Part shown: piece after piece, positions 36,599 through 46,437 of the stretch
Layout: each line of letters starts with the position of its first letter
Numbering within the stretch: position 1 is the first letter of the stretch
DNA from: JASLMY01 sp965226475
GTDB lineage: Bacteria; Pseudomonadota; Alphaproteobacteria; GCA-2731375
Reading direction: 5' to 3'
Length of the DNA: 64,000 nucleotides
Assembly: GCA_965226475.1 (NCBI GenBank)
Contig: CBDDDJ010000002.1
Span: forward strand, 1-64,000
Translations under genes and position numbers: made by a program
The notes under the pieces: model-generated
Databases searched by the model: none
What the model was told of the DNA's origin: nothing
The model's input: the letters and a program-made list of their open reading frames with translations, nothing else

Positions 36599-39500
36599 TC
36601 AAGGGCCTCCGCCCGTCAGCATTTGTATTATGACCGTCAGCGCCGCGGGCTCGTTGATCAGTGGGTCGCGCCCGATGTCGACTTCGGCGCCGTCCGTGCT
36701 GCGGTCGCCATCGGTATCCGGATTCGTCGGGTCGGTGCCATGGATGTCCGTCTCGTCGCCGTCCGACAACCCGTCGCCGTCGCTGTCGGTGCCGCTCAAC
36801 ACGACCTGGAGCGGCGACGAGCAGTTGTTCGAGGTCACGTCCTCACCATTCGCGGGCGCGGCGCATGACGCGACCCAGAAAGTGCCGACGAGTGGGATCG
36901 ACGCATCGAAGGCGATGGCGGTTTCGTCGCCGGGTGCAATGCTCGGGAGCGATTTCCGCCCGATCGGGACGTCGGAGGTATCGACGTTGGGGTCGGTCGA
37001 GCGATAATGGACCAGCGCGGTCGGATCGGCCGTGCCGGTGCCCTGGTTCCGCACCGTCGAGTCCATCGTGATCGCCTCCCGTGTCAACGGCGTCGCGCTC
37101 GAGATGGCATAGGCCGGGACGATCAGGTCGGGCCTTTCCCCGACCGTCACCTCGACGGCGCTCGAGCAGTTGTTGACGGTGGAGAATTCATCGCTCACCG
37201 CATCGACGCAGGCCCCGACCCAGTATATGCCCGCCGTGGCGAAGGCGGCCGCGCCACTCTCCGCCGAGTCGGCGCCGGCCGACAGGCCGGGCACGGCGTC
37301 GGTGCCGATCTCCGTATCGGTCGTCGTGATCGTCGCGTCCGTCGAACCGTAGTAGCGCAATGTCGTGGCGGCGGTTGTGGTGCCGCCCTGGTTCCACACC
37401 GTCGCGTCGATGGTGAGCGACTGATCCGTAAACGGCATGGTATCCGAGACGCCCGGGTTGATCACGACCAGGTCCGGGCGGTCCGACACGGTCACCTCGA
37501 CGCCGCTCGAGCAGTTGTTCGCGGTCGGTGGCTCGCCGATCACCACATCGACGCAGGCTCCGATCCAATAGGTGCCGGCCGGCGAGATCGACATTGCATC
37601 ATTCTGGGGCGAGTTGGCCCCCTCGGCCAGGCTGGATACGGCATCGGTACCGATCTGCGCATCTCCACTCGTTACCGTTGCGTCGGTCGAGCGGTAATAA
37701 CGCAAGGTCGTGGCGTCGGCCATCCCGCCGCCCTGGTTCCGCACCGTCGCGTTGAAGGTGAAGGGCTCGCCCGTATAGGGCGTGGCGTCCGTGACCGCCG
37801 GGCTGAGCACGACCAGGTCCGGGCGTTCCCGCACCGTGACCTCGACGGCGCTCGAGCAGTTGTTGGCGGTCGAGGATTCACCGCTCACGGTATCGACGCA
37901 GGCCCCGACCCAGTAGGTCCCGGCCGTGGGAATCGAGACCGAGACGCGTTCCGCCGAGGAGGCGTCGCCAGCCAGGCTGGCGACGGCGTCGGTGCCTATC
38001 TCGGAATCGCCCGTCGAGATCGTGGCGTTGGTGGAGCGGTAGTAGCGAAGGGTCGTGGCGTCGGCCGTTCCGGCGCCCTGATTGTTCACTGTTGCATTGA
38101 TCGTGAACGTTTGGTCCGTATAGGGCGCCGCGTCAGAGACACTGGGGCTGATCACGACCAGGTCGGGCCTTTCCTTGACCGTCACCTGAACGCCGGTCGA
38201 ACAGTTGTTCGTGATCTCGTTTTCGTCCGCCACCGCATCGACGCAGGCACCAACCCAATAGGTTTCGGTCGTGGCGATGGAGACGGAGGCGCTTTCCGCA
38301 GAGGTGGCGCCGGCGCCAAGGCTGGTGACGGCGTCGGTCGTCATTTGCGTGTCGCTGGTCGAAATCGTGTCATTGGTGGAACGGTAGTAGCGCAAGGTCG
38401 TGGCGTCGGCGGTGGCGCTGCCCTGGTTTACCACCGTCGCGCTGAGGGTGAAGGCCGCGCCAGTGTACGGTGCGCTGCTCGAGACGCCTGGGCCGGTAAC
38501 GATCAGATCCGGCTCGGTATTGGTCCGGATCGGCAGGTAGGTCGCGTTATTCCACTCCACCGCCTCGGACACGGCCCCGTCTTCATCGATGACGGCACCC
38601 AGCCAATAATCTCTACTCGGGTCGAGGCTGCCGGGGATGGTGACGGAAACGGTGGTCGTATAAACGTCGTCACGTGACAAGGTGAACGTTGCGCCTCCAA
38701 TCCGCTGGTCGCCCGTGGAAATCGTCGAGTTGGTTGATATATAGTAACCGACTTTCACGTTCGATTGCGTGTTTGCGCCATTGTTCTCATATGTAAACTC
38801 GGCCGTGATTTGTTGGCCTCTGTCTACCCGGTAATGGGTTTCTCCGTTGTCCGTGTAGCTGCTCAGGCTACCGCCCGTACTGGTGTAAAGTCTCGTTTTC
38901 GTATGATCGCTGTACTCACCGGACGCTCCAAAATACTTCCAGTGCACGACGCCGAGATCCTGCCGTATGCTGGAATCGAGGCCATAAAGATAGACCGTGC
39001 CGTCGGATGCGTCCTCCCCCAAATAGGCGCGGGCGGACGAGCCGTTGACATGAATATGTTCGAAATCGGCTCCCATGATATTGTATTCGGTATTGACATG
39101 ATCGAGCTTCAAGCCGAGCCCGAACTCGTGAAGCGCCGTCGTTTGCATGGGCCGCAAGGTACCACCGTACCGTATCAGATTGCTTTTAATCTCCGATGAC
39201 GTCCATTGCCACGGCGAGCCGTAGTCGAAAATGATATCGAGTTCGTTCATGAAAACGACGTTGTCGCCGTTATTGTAACAAGTCCACCAGCTATATGCGA
39301 TAGCCGGTGCGCCCAACAATATACCGCTGTCCGTGGATCCCCAAATTTCATTCGCGCTGTTACCTAGAGCGACACCGTTTGAATCGGTCGTCAAGGTGTA
39401 ACTGAAGGCGCTCGGGTTGACGTTGAATCTATCGACCGCGGTTTGCAGCGCATCCCGCCATTGCCCCGCGGGAAAATTGACCGAACTGGCCGCCATCGCC

Positions 39501-39634
39501 GCGCTGTTCGAGCTCCACGTGATATCGTCACCGAGGCAGGTTCTTGGTGTATACGCGGAGGCATCTCGTGCTCCCGAGGAGAAGACCGCGCCAACCAGGG
39601 CGATCGCCCAGAGAACGGACCTGCCAAGCTTCAT
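36599..39634 (-). CDS. Secreted matrixin-like protein with CARDB repeats and calcium-repeat C-terminus
   Basis: 1011 residues from the ATG at 39634, which follows GAGAGGAAG. Signal peptide MKLGRSVLWAIALVGAVFSS. A metzincin-like domain follows with TTALHEFGLGLKLDH and a Met-turn-like NIMG; the usual HExxHxxGxxH reads H169-E-F-G-L173-...-H179, so the second zinc His is Leu (CTC where CAC is expected). From about residue 395 come about five CARDB modules of roughly 115 residues (each with RPDLVV, DATTLRYYRST and YWVGACVD). The C-terminus has two Asp-rich repeats and the tail GRDPLINEPA then ALTVIIQMLTGGGP. Probably exported to the surface; proteolysis is doubtful given the lost His. Confidence 0.88.
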   Translation of the reverse strand: MKLGRSVLWAIALVGAVFSSGARDASAYTPRTCLGDDITWSSNSAAMAASSVNFPAGQWRDALQTAVDRFNVNPSAFSYTLTTDSNGVALGNSANEIWGSTDSGILLGAPAIAYSWWTCYNNGDNVVFMNELDIIFDYGSPWQWTSSEIKSNLIRYGGTLRPMQTTALHEFGLGLKLDHVNTEYNIMGADFEHIHVNGSSARAYLGEDASDGTVYLYGLDSSIRQDLGVVHWKYFGASGEYSDHTKTRLYTSTGGSLSSYTDNGETHYRVDRGQQITAEFTYENNGANTQSNVKVGYYISTNSTISTGDQRIGGATFTLSRDDVYTTTVSVTIPGSLDPSRDYWLGAVIDEDGAVSEAVEWNNATYLPIRTNTEPDLIVTGPGVSSSAPYTGAAFTLSATVVNQGSATADATTLRYYRSTNDTISTSDTQMTTDAVTSLGAGATSAESASVSIATTETYWVGACVDAVADENEITNNCSTGVQVTVKERPDLVVISPSVSDAAPYTDQTFTINATVNNQGAGTADATTLRYYRSTNATISTGDSEIGTDAVASLAGDASSAERVSVSIPTAGTYWVGACVDTVSGESSTANNCSSAVEVTVRERPDLVVLSPAVTDATPYTGEPFTFNATVRNQGGGMADATTLRYYRSTDATVTSGDAQIGTDAVSSLAEGANSPQNDAMSISPAGTYWIGACVDVVIGEPPTANNCSSGVEVTVSDRPDLVVINPGVSDTMPFTDQSLTIDATVWNQGGTTTAATTLRYYGSTDATITTTDTEIGTDAVPGLSAGADSAESGAAAFATAGIYWVGACVDAVSDEFSTVNNCSSAVEVTVGERPDLIVPAYAISSATPLTREAITMDSTVRNQGTGTADPTALVHYRSTDPNVDTSDVPIGRKSLPSIAPGDETAIAFDASIPLVGTFWVASCAAPANGEDVTSNNCSSPLQVVLSGTDSDGDGLSDGDETDIHGTDPTNPDTDGDRSTDGAEVDIGRDPLINEPAALTVIIQMLTGGGP

Positions 39635-39751
39635 CGGTTCTTCCTCTCGAGCCTGACTCCGGTTGCCACGGCTTCGATGTCTACCGTCGGCGAATGACGG
39701 GATCACCGCCTTGGCGGCTCAAGATCTCGAGCTCCTCCCTCTCCTGATCCG

Positions 39752-40609
39752 TTATTGGCGCGCGGGTGGGGCGGCGGGCGCGGGGGCGCGAACGGAGAAC
39801 GGCAAATTGATATCGACGCTGTTCAATTCCGTCCCCCGGACTCCTCCACCTTGGTGTCGTTCAATCCTGTCTTCGAGCAGGGTGAGAAAGTCGGCAATTG
39901 ACAATTGGCTGAATTCGACGGGATTGTTTCCTCCGCCACCACCTGCACGCCCCGGTGCATCGGGCGATCCGGTTGACGGGACGGTAACGTTATCCGCTCT
40001 ATCCTCGGGTACGGTACCTTTGGGCTCGTCAAAGCGAGGCCCAAAACGAATATTGCCCTCTTCGTCGGGGTGGAGCTGTCCCTCGGGAAGGCTTTGGGGA
40101 AACCGGCCTACCGTCAGCGTTCCCTCGGCTCGACTTCCCCGGCGCATCGTCCCATTTTTGTCTAGATAAATCGGAAAGCCCTTGGCATCGTAAAGTGTTC
40201 CTTCAAAAATTCTCAAGCGGCTTTGGATGCAACCGACGAGGGCGCAAGGATTCTCGCCGTTGCGCGCGAGGAATAATATGTCGTGGTCCCCCTTCTTGAA
40301 CGTTGGTACGTTGCTGACCGTGAGATAGCGTCTCCGCCCATCGGGGCCACCGATAAAGCGTAATGTCACCGTGCCTCTGTTTCCGAGTCCCTTTAGTGTT
40401 CTAATAACTTCATAAGTCACGAAGGTATTGGGCAGGACAGTATCACGCGGCGACAGCTTGTCGGAGAGGCGGTAGTCGATTGCGGTCACGCGACCTTCAA
40501 TGATGAATTCCGCCTGGAGAACGAAGCGGCCGAGCATCTCGTCGCTTATGTCGATGACGTGCGAGGCCAATGCGCTCCCCGCCATGATCGGGGCGAACAA
40601 CAGCGTCAT
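39752..40609 (-). CDS. Secreted hypothetical protein
   Basis: 285 residues if begun at the ATG at 40609; the frame is open further upstream (RNIISNIL precedes), so the true start may be an alternative codon that would lengthen the signal sequence. The N-terminus MTLLFAPIMAGSALASHVID is signal-peptide-like. The body has beta-rich stretches (IIEGRVTAIDYRL, TVTLRFIGGPDGRRRYLTV, GDHDILFLARNGENPCALVGC); the C-terminal part is rich in Gly, Pro and Ala. I do not recognise a family. It ends 117 bases before the matrixin-like gene on the same strand, so the two may be co-transcribed. Confidence 0.7.
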   Translation of the reverse strand: MTLLFAPIMAGSALASHVIDISDEMLGRFVLQAEFIIEGRVTAIDYRLSDKLSPRDTVLPNTFVTYEVIRTLKGLGNRGTVTLRFIGGPDGRRRYLTVSNVPTFKKGDHDILFLARNGENPCALVGCIQSRLRIFEGTLYDAKGFPIYLDKNGTMRRGSRAEGTLTVGRFPQSLPEGQLHPDEEGNIRFGPRFDEPKGTVPEDRADNVTVPSTGSPDAPGRAGGGGGNNPVEFSQLSIADFLTLLEDRIERHQGGGVRGTELNSVDINLPFSVRAPAPAAPPARQ

Positions 40610-40804
40610 TAAAATATTTGAGATTATGTTCCGTAGTATATATCGGTTTGCGATAGAAGGTTTGGCGGGTTTTTTTATGGAGCGCCGCCGTCTTCCGCAA
40701 ACCGAGCGAGAATCGCATAATGGGACTCTGGGTCAAGTCTTCCATCAGAATGCCATCATCTTCAGGGTTGTTACCGCGGCAATCGTAGCGGGCAAATCTA
40801 AATA
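40610..40804. promoter_or_regulatory. AT-rich region between the secreted-protein gene and the duplication junction
   Basis: Lower-GC sequence than the surroundings, with runs such as TATATATCGG and a T7 tract near 40670. It probably contains the minus-strand promoter of the secreted-protein gene. It ends at AAATCTAAAT, directly against the IS-B end at 40805. Confidence 0.4.
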
Positions 40805-40917
40805 AGGGCTTATCCCTTTGAGCCCGGTTTGACGAGATGTTGAGTTTCTGGTGGGCGTCGGCAGCATGTTCGTGTAATGTTCCGTCATTCAGCCGCTGGA
40901 AATATGACCGCCCCATG

Positions 40918-42664
40918 TCCCGCGCCGCCTTCGAGGCGCGCTTTCCCGATTGAAGCCTCCTGTGCCCGGCATCTCGCCGCCAGGCGCTGGCCCGACGGCT
41001 TCGTCTGCCCCGCCTGCGGCCATGACAGGGGCTGGGAACTGAAGCGGCGCCGGGCGAGCTGGGAATGTGCGGCCTGCGGGAAGGAGACCTCGGTGACCGC
41101 AGGCACGATCATGCACCGCAGCCACTTGCCCCTGAAGACCTGGTTCATGGCCGATCGTGAAGCCACTCGAATGGTATCTCCGTGCCCGGCATCTTAGCGT
41201 GAGGTCTGGAAATTTGGCGCCCCGCGCCACCCCGGCGCGGGGCGATCCGTCATTTTGGTTATCCATGAAAGCGCCATCCCGCCCGCGCTGTCGAGGCTTT
41301 GGTGGAACAATTGATCGGCATGGCGACGGTCTTCGCCGGCCCAATCTCGCCATGCGGATCGAGCGGGAGAGGTTCTTGGGCGCCGGCCCATGAGCGCACG
41401 CCCGAGCGGCGGGGATACGCCAACGGCACCAGACCCAAGAAGATCGACACCCCGGCCGGTACGGTGAGGCTCGAGGTTCCCAAGACCGCCGGTCATGAGG
41501 CGCTACCCCCAAGCCCTGGAGCGCGGACGGCGCTCCTGCCGCGCTGTCATGCTGGCCGTGGCGGAGATGTATATCAAAGGCGTCTCCACCCGTGACGCCG
41601 AGGCGGTGATGCGCGAGTTCGGCCTGAGAGCCTGTCGCCGAGCCAGGTCAGCCGCGCCGCCAAGCTCTTGGATGGGGAATGCCTGGCGCAACCGGCCGCT
41701 GGGCGAGATCCGCTACCTGCTCCTCGACGCGCGCTATGAGAAAGTCCGAGAGGGTGGCGTGGTGCGGACGCCGCCGTGCTCTCGGTGATCGGCATCGGCC
41801 CCGACCAGCGCCGCCGGGTGCTCCTGCTCTCCGAGGCCGAAACTGGCGGCCTTCCTGGAGACCTCGTGTCGCCTATATCGTCCGACCGCAGCCGCACGAT
41901 CATGCACCGCCATCCAGCCACTCTGGAACGCCGCCGACGGCAAGTCCCCCTCCCCCTGATCTAGACCTGGTTCATGGCCGTTCACAGCGCATGCGAACCT
42001 CGTGACCAGCCACTCGAATGGTATCTCCGCCCTGCAACTCCAGGCCCAGCTCGGGCTCGGCAGTTACAAGAGTGCCTGGCTCCTGCTGCACAAGCTGCGC
42101 CGTGCCATGGTCAATCCGGATCGCAGCCTGCTTGAGGACCTGATCGAGATCGATGAGGCCACCCTCCCGTTCCGCACCGCAAAAGACCCGGCCACAGGCG
42201 GGCAAGGTCGCAGCCCACAAGGCAAGATGCGCATTGCCGGCGCGGTCGAGCTATCGCCCGAGGGCGAGCCACGCCGCATCCGGCTGGCGCCGATCGGGGA
42301 TTTCTCCGCGCGCAGCCTTCGTGCCTTCGTTGCCGGAACCTCGGCGCCGGGCGCGCGGGTGATTACCGATGGCTGGAGCGGTTATTGCGGCCTGCCCGAC
42401 CACGACCACCAGCCCAAGGTCGTCGGTGCAACGCCCGCCCATCTCGTGCTGACGTGGATCCATCGTGTGTTCTCGAACCTGAAGCGCTGGGCGCTCGGAA
42501 CCTTCCATGGCCTGCGCCGCGCCCATCTGCGCCGCTACCTCGACGAGTTCGTGTTCCGCTGGAACCGCCGCCGCCACACCGCAACGGCTTTCGATACCCT
42601 GCTCGGCATCGGCACGCGCCTGCGACCCGCCGACTACCGCGACATCGTCGGACAACACGTCTGA
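40918..42664 (+). pseudogene. IS1595-family transposase of IS-B, disrupted (right copy)
   Basis: The 5' part has an early in-frame TGA (after ARFPD, where the left copy continues EASCARH) and the zinc ribbon; the 3' part (42002-42664) carries the intact DDE core from HSNGISALQL to the stop. The phrase CTGGTTCATGGCCG and the sequence around CCACTCGAATGGTATCTCCG occur on both sides of the relic. Confidence 0.85.
41190..41975 (+). pseudogene. IS256-family transposase relic inside IS-B
   Basis: Across frames the plus strand reads HERTPERRGYANGTRPKKID, TPAGTVRLEVPKTAGH, RRSCRAVMLAVAEMYIKGVS and RNRPLGEIRYLLLDARYEK, the N-terminal half of a mutator-family transposase different from the element at 3522. 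At least four frameshifts. It is absent from the left arm, so it inserted after the duplication or was deleted from the left. Confidence 0.85.
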
Positions 42665-42884
42665 TCCCGGCAGGCCGGGCGCCAGCCATCGCCCGCCCTC
42701 CGATCCGCCTCAATCGGAGCCGAATACCGGCCCTCCAGTCTGCCTGACAGCACTCGAAACCAACTTCCTCAAGTCCAAAAGCTCCCGCACATCCCCCGGC
42801 ACGGTCCGAAAACCGTGCCTGGAACGTAGAAGGCCGATCAACATCTGGTGTGACCGGAAGCAAAGGAATAAGCCATTTATCTAA

Positions 42885-43909
42885 GGCTCAATTCGTGAAT
42901 TGTATGCGTCACCTTGTTACGGCGGCGGCGAGGCAGGCTCGGTCATTGGCGCCGGGGGCGAGGCCGACGAGGTGGAACCAGCTCAGGTAGTTGTCCAGAT
43001 AGCGGGTGGCGATGCCGCGGCGGGGACGCAGCAAGTCCTTCAACCGGCTGTGGCGGCTGTTCACCGTCTGCACATGCAGATCGCCCCGAACCCGTTCCCC
43101 CATCGAGCGGTTGAGTGCTTCGTGGCTCACCCCGAGCGCGGCGGCGCAAGGTGGATAGCTCGCGCCACCGTCGGAGACCAGCAGGGCGTCCTTCGCGACC
43201 ACCGGGTCGAGAGCAGCCGTGAGCGCCGCCGCGTCGACCCTGGGCAGCACCGCGCTCACCGTCGTCCCGCTCCGGTCCGCCGCCATGAGAACCGGCACCT
43301 GCTCGCGCGAGAGGCCGCGCTTCTTCGCCTTGCCGCCCCGCCGCCGTGCCTTGCGTCCCAGCCCGCGCGCGCCCTTCCGGCTCTCCAGGACGTAGGTCTC
43401 GTCCGCTTCCACGATCCCCTTGAGCACCTCCGAATCGCTCCGCGCCGCCGCCAGAAACCGGTGACGCCAGCGGAACGCCGTGCTCACCGCCACGTCGCAG
43501 CGCGCCGCCGAGGCCTTCACCGTCTCCCCCTCCGCCAGCGACGCCCCGAACGACAGCCAGCGTTCCTTGTGGTGCAGGCCCGACAGCGGCGTACCGGTCA
43601 GCGCGTTGAAGGTCCTGCCGCAGCCCTTGCACTGGTAGCGCCGCAGACCCCGCGCCATACCGCGCGAAACCGCCCCTTCGCTCGCGCAGTGCGGACAGCG
43701 CCGGGCCTCGTCCACACCAAGCTCGATCGCGGCCTTCGATGCCTCGCCTTCGCTCCGGCCCGACAGCACCGCGAGCGCCTCGTGCCGCTGCACGCGCGTC
43801 AGCCCGCGCGCCGCCGAAAGCCACACCCGGAAACCCTTGCCGTCCATGACCCAACCTCCTGACGTTCCGAGCATTCTATCACAAATGCATACGTTTCACG
43901 AATTGAGCC
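42885..43909 (-). mobile_element. IS-A copy 5, IS1595 family (right)
   Basis: Mirror of copy 2: 1025 bp with target duplication TTATCTAA (42877-42884 and 43910-43917). Confidence 0.94.
42909..43847 (-). CDS. IS1595-family transposase (IS-A copy 5)
   Basis: 312 residues, intact. It differs from its mirror (copy 2) at several residues (for example LKDLLRP for LKDFLRP, GIATRY for GSATRY and VLSGRS for VLLGRS), although the insertion sites are the same. Confidence 0.92.
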   Translation of the reverse strand: MDGKGFRVWLSAARGLTRVQRHEALAVLSGRSEGEASKAAIELGVDEARRCPHCASEGAVSRGMARGLRRYQCKGCGRTFNALTGTPLSGLHHKERWLSFGASLAEGETVKASAARCDVAVSTAFRWRHRFLAAARSDSEVLKGIVEADETYVLESRKGARGLGRKARRRGGKAKKRGLSREQVPVLMAADRSGTTVSAVLPRVDAAALTAALDPVVAKDALLVSDGGASYPPCAAALGVSHEALNRSMGERVRGDLHVQTVNSRHSRLKDLLRPRRGIATRYLDNYLSWFHLVGLAPGANDRACLAAAVTR

Positions 43910-43917
43910 TTATCTAA

Positions 43918-43974
43918 AACCAGCCGCCGAGCCGATCAACATCTGGTGTGACCGGAAGCAAAGGGATAAGCCAT
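43918..43974. repeat. Duplicated IS-B end (right copy)
   Basis: Mirror of 16711-16767: a second 43-base copy of the IS-B end, followed outward by CTCAATCG and the IS21 element. Confidence 0.75.
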
Positions 43975-44173
43975 CTCAATCGATACGATGTCAACGGCGG
44001 AGTAAAACCCGGCCATGTGGCGGAGCAAAAGTGGGCCACTTTGGTTCGGTGAGGAGCTTGTCCCCGTAGTCCACGGGAGGGACCCACGCGCGGCGTGGAC
44101 TGCCCCTCAGCAGGCAAAGGCCGCGGCGCGCGTGGGAGGGGCCTGTGGGCCCACGGGGGCAAGCGGATGCCGC

Positions 44174-44941
44174 TCAGGCGCTTTTTGCGGGTTTCTGTTT
44201 TCTTCGGCTCTGCTTGAGGCGGAAGCTTTCGCCGTTCATTTCCAGGATATGGACGTGGTGGGTCAGGCGGTCCAGCAACGCCCCCGTCAGGCGTTCCGAG
44301 CCGAAAACCTCCGTCCACTCGTCGAATGGCAGGTTGGAGGTCACCAGGATCGAGCCACGCTCGTAGCGCTGGCTGAACACCTCGAACAGCAACTCGGCGC
44401 CGGTCTTGGAGAGCGGCACGAAACCCAGCTCGTCGATGATGAGGAGCTTGAGGTTGGCGAGCTTCTTCTGGAACCTCAGCAGCTGTCTGTCATCGCGCGC
44501 CTCCATGAGCTCGTGGACCAGGGCGGCGGCGGTGGTAAAGCCGACCGACAGGCCCTTCTGGCAGGCGGCAAGGCCGAGGCCGAGCGCAATGTGACTCTTG
44601 CCGGTGCCGGAATTGCCCAGAGCGATCACATTCTCCCGGCGCTCGATGTACTCGCATCGTGCCAGCTCGAGGACCAGCGCCTTGTTGAGCGAGGCGATCG
44701 CTTTGAAGTCAAAGCTGTCCAAGCTCTTGACGGTCGGGAACTTCGCTTGCCTGATTCGCCGCTCGACCATGCGGCGCTCGCGGTCGATCAGTTCCAGCTC
44801 GGCCAGGCGGAGCAGGTAGCGCACGTGGTCGGCGCCCTCGCTGGCACACTGGCGAGCCAGCTTGTCGTACTCCCTGAGGAAGGTCGGCAGCTTGAGGGCC
44901 TTCAGGTGATGGGCCAGCAACACCTGCGGCGTGTCGCTCAC
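44174..44941 (-). CDS. istB: IS21 IstB ATPase helper (right copy)
   Basis: 255 residues from a GTG overlapping the istA stop (GTGA). Same Walker A (GNSGTGKS) and Walker B (LLIIDELG) as the left copy. Intact. Confidence 0.9.
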   Translation of the reverse strand: MSDTPQVLLAHHLKALKLPTFLREYDKLARQCASEGADHVRYLLRLAELELIDRERRMVERRIRQAKFPTVKSLDSFDFKAIASLNKALVLELARCEYIERRENVIALGNSGTGKSHIALGLGLAACQKGLSVGFTTAAALVHELMEARDDRQLLRFQKKLANLKLLIIDELGFVPLSKTGAELLFEVFSQRYERGSILVTSNLPFDEWTEVFGSERLTGALLDRLTHHVHILEMNGESFRLKQSRRKQKPAKSA

Positions 44942-46437
44942 GGCGCCGCTCCGCCCAGCAGGCTCATGTAGCTGGCGGCGGATGTGGTGGTCACCTGGGC
45001 CCGCGGCAGATAGGGATAAACGTTCAAGTCGAGCCGGGGGGGTCGACGCTCGACGCGACACAGCACCAGGTGCTTGACCGCATCATAGCCGATGGCGCCT
45101 AACCGCGGGGCATCGCGGATGGCACCGTGCACCTCCTCAAGGGCAAAGGTCTCCAGAAGACGGAGCACTTGCACGTACTCCCGCTTGCCGGCCTTGCCCA
45201 TGCGGGCTTCAAGCAAGCGGCGCAGGTTGGCGTACGCCTCGGGCAGCTTCCAACCGGCCAGCGGGGCGGCTTGATCGAGGGCACCGATCTTCCGCTCCCG
45301 CAAGGCCAGATAGTGGATCGGCTCGAAGATCAGGTCCTCTCGTTCGTAAGAGCGTGGGTGCCGGGCGATGACCTCGGCGGCGCAGCCGATGACCACCTCG
45401 TGCACGTAGCCACGGACCCAGACCTCTTGGTGACCGTAGGCGACGGGCACCGAGTAGTCGTTGCCCCGATAGCGCACCAGGGAGAGCGAATTGACCCGCG
45501 TGCCCTCCTTGTCGCAGGCCTCGAAAGGCGCCGGCGGCAATTCCATCAGCTTCTCCCGGTCGCATCCGAACCGCTCGCCGATGGTCTCGCGATGGCCGCG
45601 CAAGACGTCGCTTTCCCGTCTCCGACATTGATGTTCCAGGTGAGCGTTGAAGGCGTCCCAGCTCGCAAACCGGGGGATGGGAACCATGAAGTTCCGGCGG
45701 GCGTAACCGACCAGCCCCTCCACCTTGCCCTTATCATTGCCCTTGCCGGGGCGGCCATATCGATCCTGGAACAGATAATGGGATTGAAGCCCGCTGAACG
45801 CTCGCGTTCGTTGCCGCGTGCCGTCCGGCAGGATGCGCGACACCAGGCACTTGTCATTGTCGTGGAGAATCGATTGGGGAATGCCGCCGAAGAAGGCGAA
45901 GGCCCCGTTGTGGCCGTCCAGCCAGGCCTCCGTCGCCGCCGCCGGGTAGGCCGCAACGAAGCAGGCATCGCCGTGGGGAAGGTCCATGGCGAAAAAATGC
46001 GCCCGCCGCTTGACGCCGGCGATGATCGCATCCGCCTCGCCAAAGTCCGCCTGGGCGTGACCCGGAGGGTGCGCCAGCGGCACGAACATCTCACGCTGGC
46101 GACGGCGCCGTTCCCGGACGTAATCCTTGACGATGGTCTGTTTGCCCGCAAAGCCATGCTCGTCGCGAAGACGCTCGAATATCCGCTTCGCCGTGTGGCG
46201 CTGCTTGCAGTGAACCGTTCGGTCCTCTTCCAGAATACGGTCAATGATATCCCTGAAGGGGTCCAGCTTCGGGCGCTTCGGTGGCTGGCGGCGGCGGTAG
46301 CCAGGCGGCTCCGAGTGCCCGAGCATCTTCCTCACCGTCTCTCGCGCTATGCCAAACCGACTCGCCGCCTCTCGCTGACTCAGCCCATCAACATGGCACG
46401 CCAGCCGAACGCGTAGATAAAGGTCCACGGTATACAT
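44938..46437 (-). CDS. istA: IS21 IstA transposase (right, intact copy)
   Basis: 499 residues from the ATG at 46437 after GGTGGGAGG. Helix-turn-helix N-terminus and integrase core as in the left copy, with the normal C-terminal tail ending SYMSLLGGAAP because the poly-C tract has seven bases. This is the probable wild-type reading. Confidence 0.92.
   Translation of the reverse strand: MYTVDLYLRVRLACHVDGLSQREAASRFGIARETVRKMLGHSEPPGYRRRQPPKRPKLDPFRDIIDRILEEDRTVHCKQRHTAKRIFERLRDEHGFAGKQTIVKDYVRERRRRQREMFVPLAHPPGHAQADFGEADAIIAGVKRRAHFFAMDLPHGDACFVAAYPAAATEAWLDGHNGAFAFFGGIPQSILHDNDKCLVSRILPDGTRQRTRAFSGLQSHYLFQDRYGRPGKGNDKGKVEGLVGYARRNFMVPIPRFASWDAFNAHLEHQCRRRESDVLRGHRETIGERFGCDREKLMELPPAPFEACDKEGTRVNSLSLVRYRGNDYSVPVAYGHQEVWVRGYVHEVVIGCAAEVIARHPRSYEREDLIFEPIHYLALRERKIGALDQAAPLAGWKLPEAYANLRRLLEARMGKAGKREYVQVLRLLETFALEEVHGAIRDAPRLGAIGYDAVKHLVLCRVERRPPRLDLNVYPYLPRAQVTTTSAASYMSLLGGAAP

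Larger units (their letters stand above)
40805..42876 (+). mobile_element. IS-B, IS1595 family, broken (right copy)
   Basis: Terminal repeats AGGGCTTATCCC at 40805 and the complement of ATGGCTTATTCC at 42876. An IS256-family relic with duplicated flanking sequence lies at about 41150-41990. No target duplication joins the two outer sides: the inner side is AAATCTAAAT, while the kinase side keeps CTCAATCG (43975). This end is the right junction of the inverted duplication. Confidence 0.88.

Noticed and set aside
20083..40804. Spacer as a composite transposon or integrative element
   Set aside because: The bordering sequences are a kinase gene fragment on one side and an AT-rich promoter-like region on the other; no integrase, relaxase, tRNA target or common flanking duplication is present.
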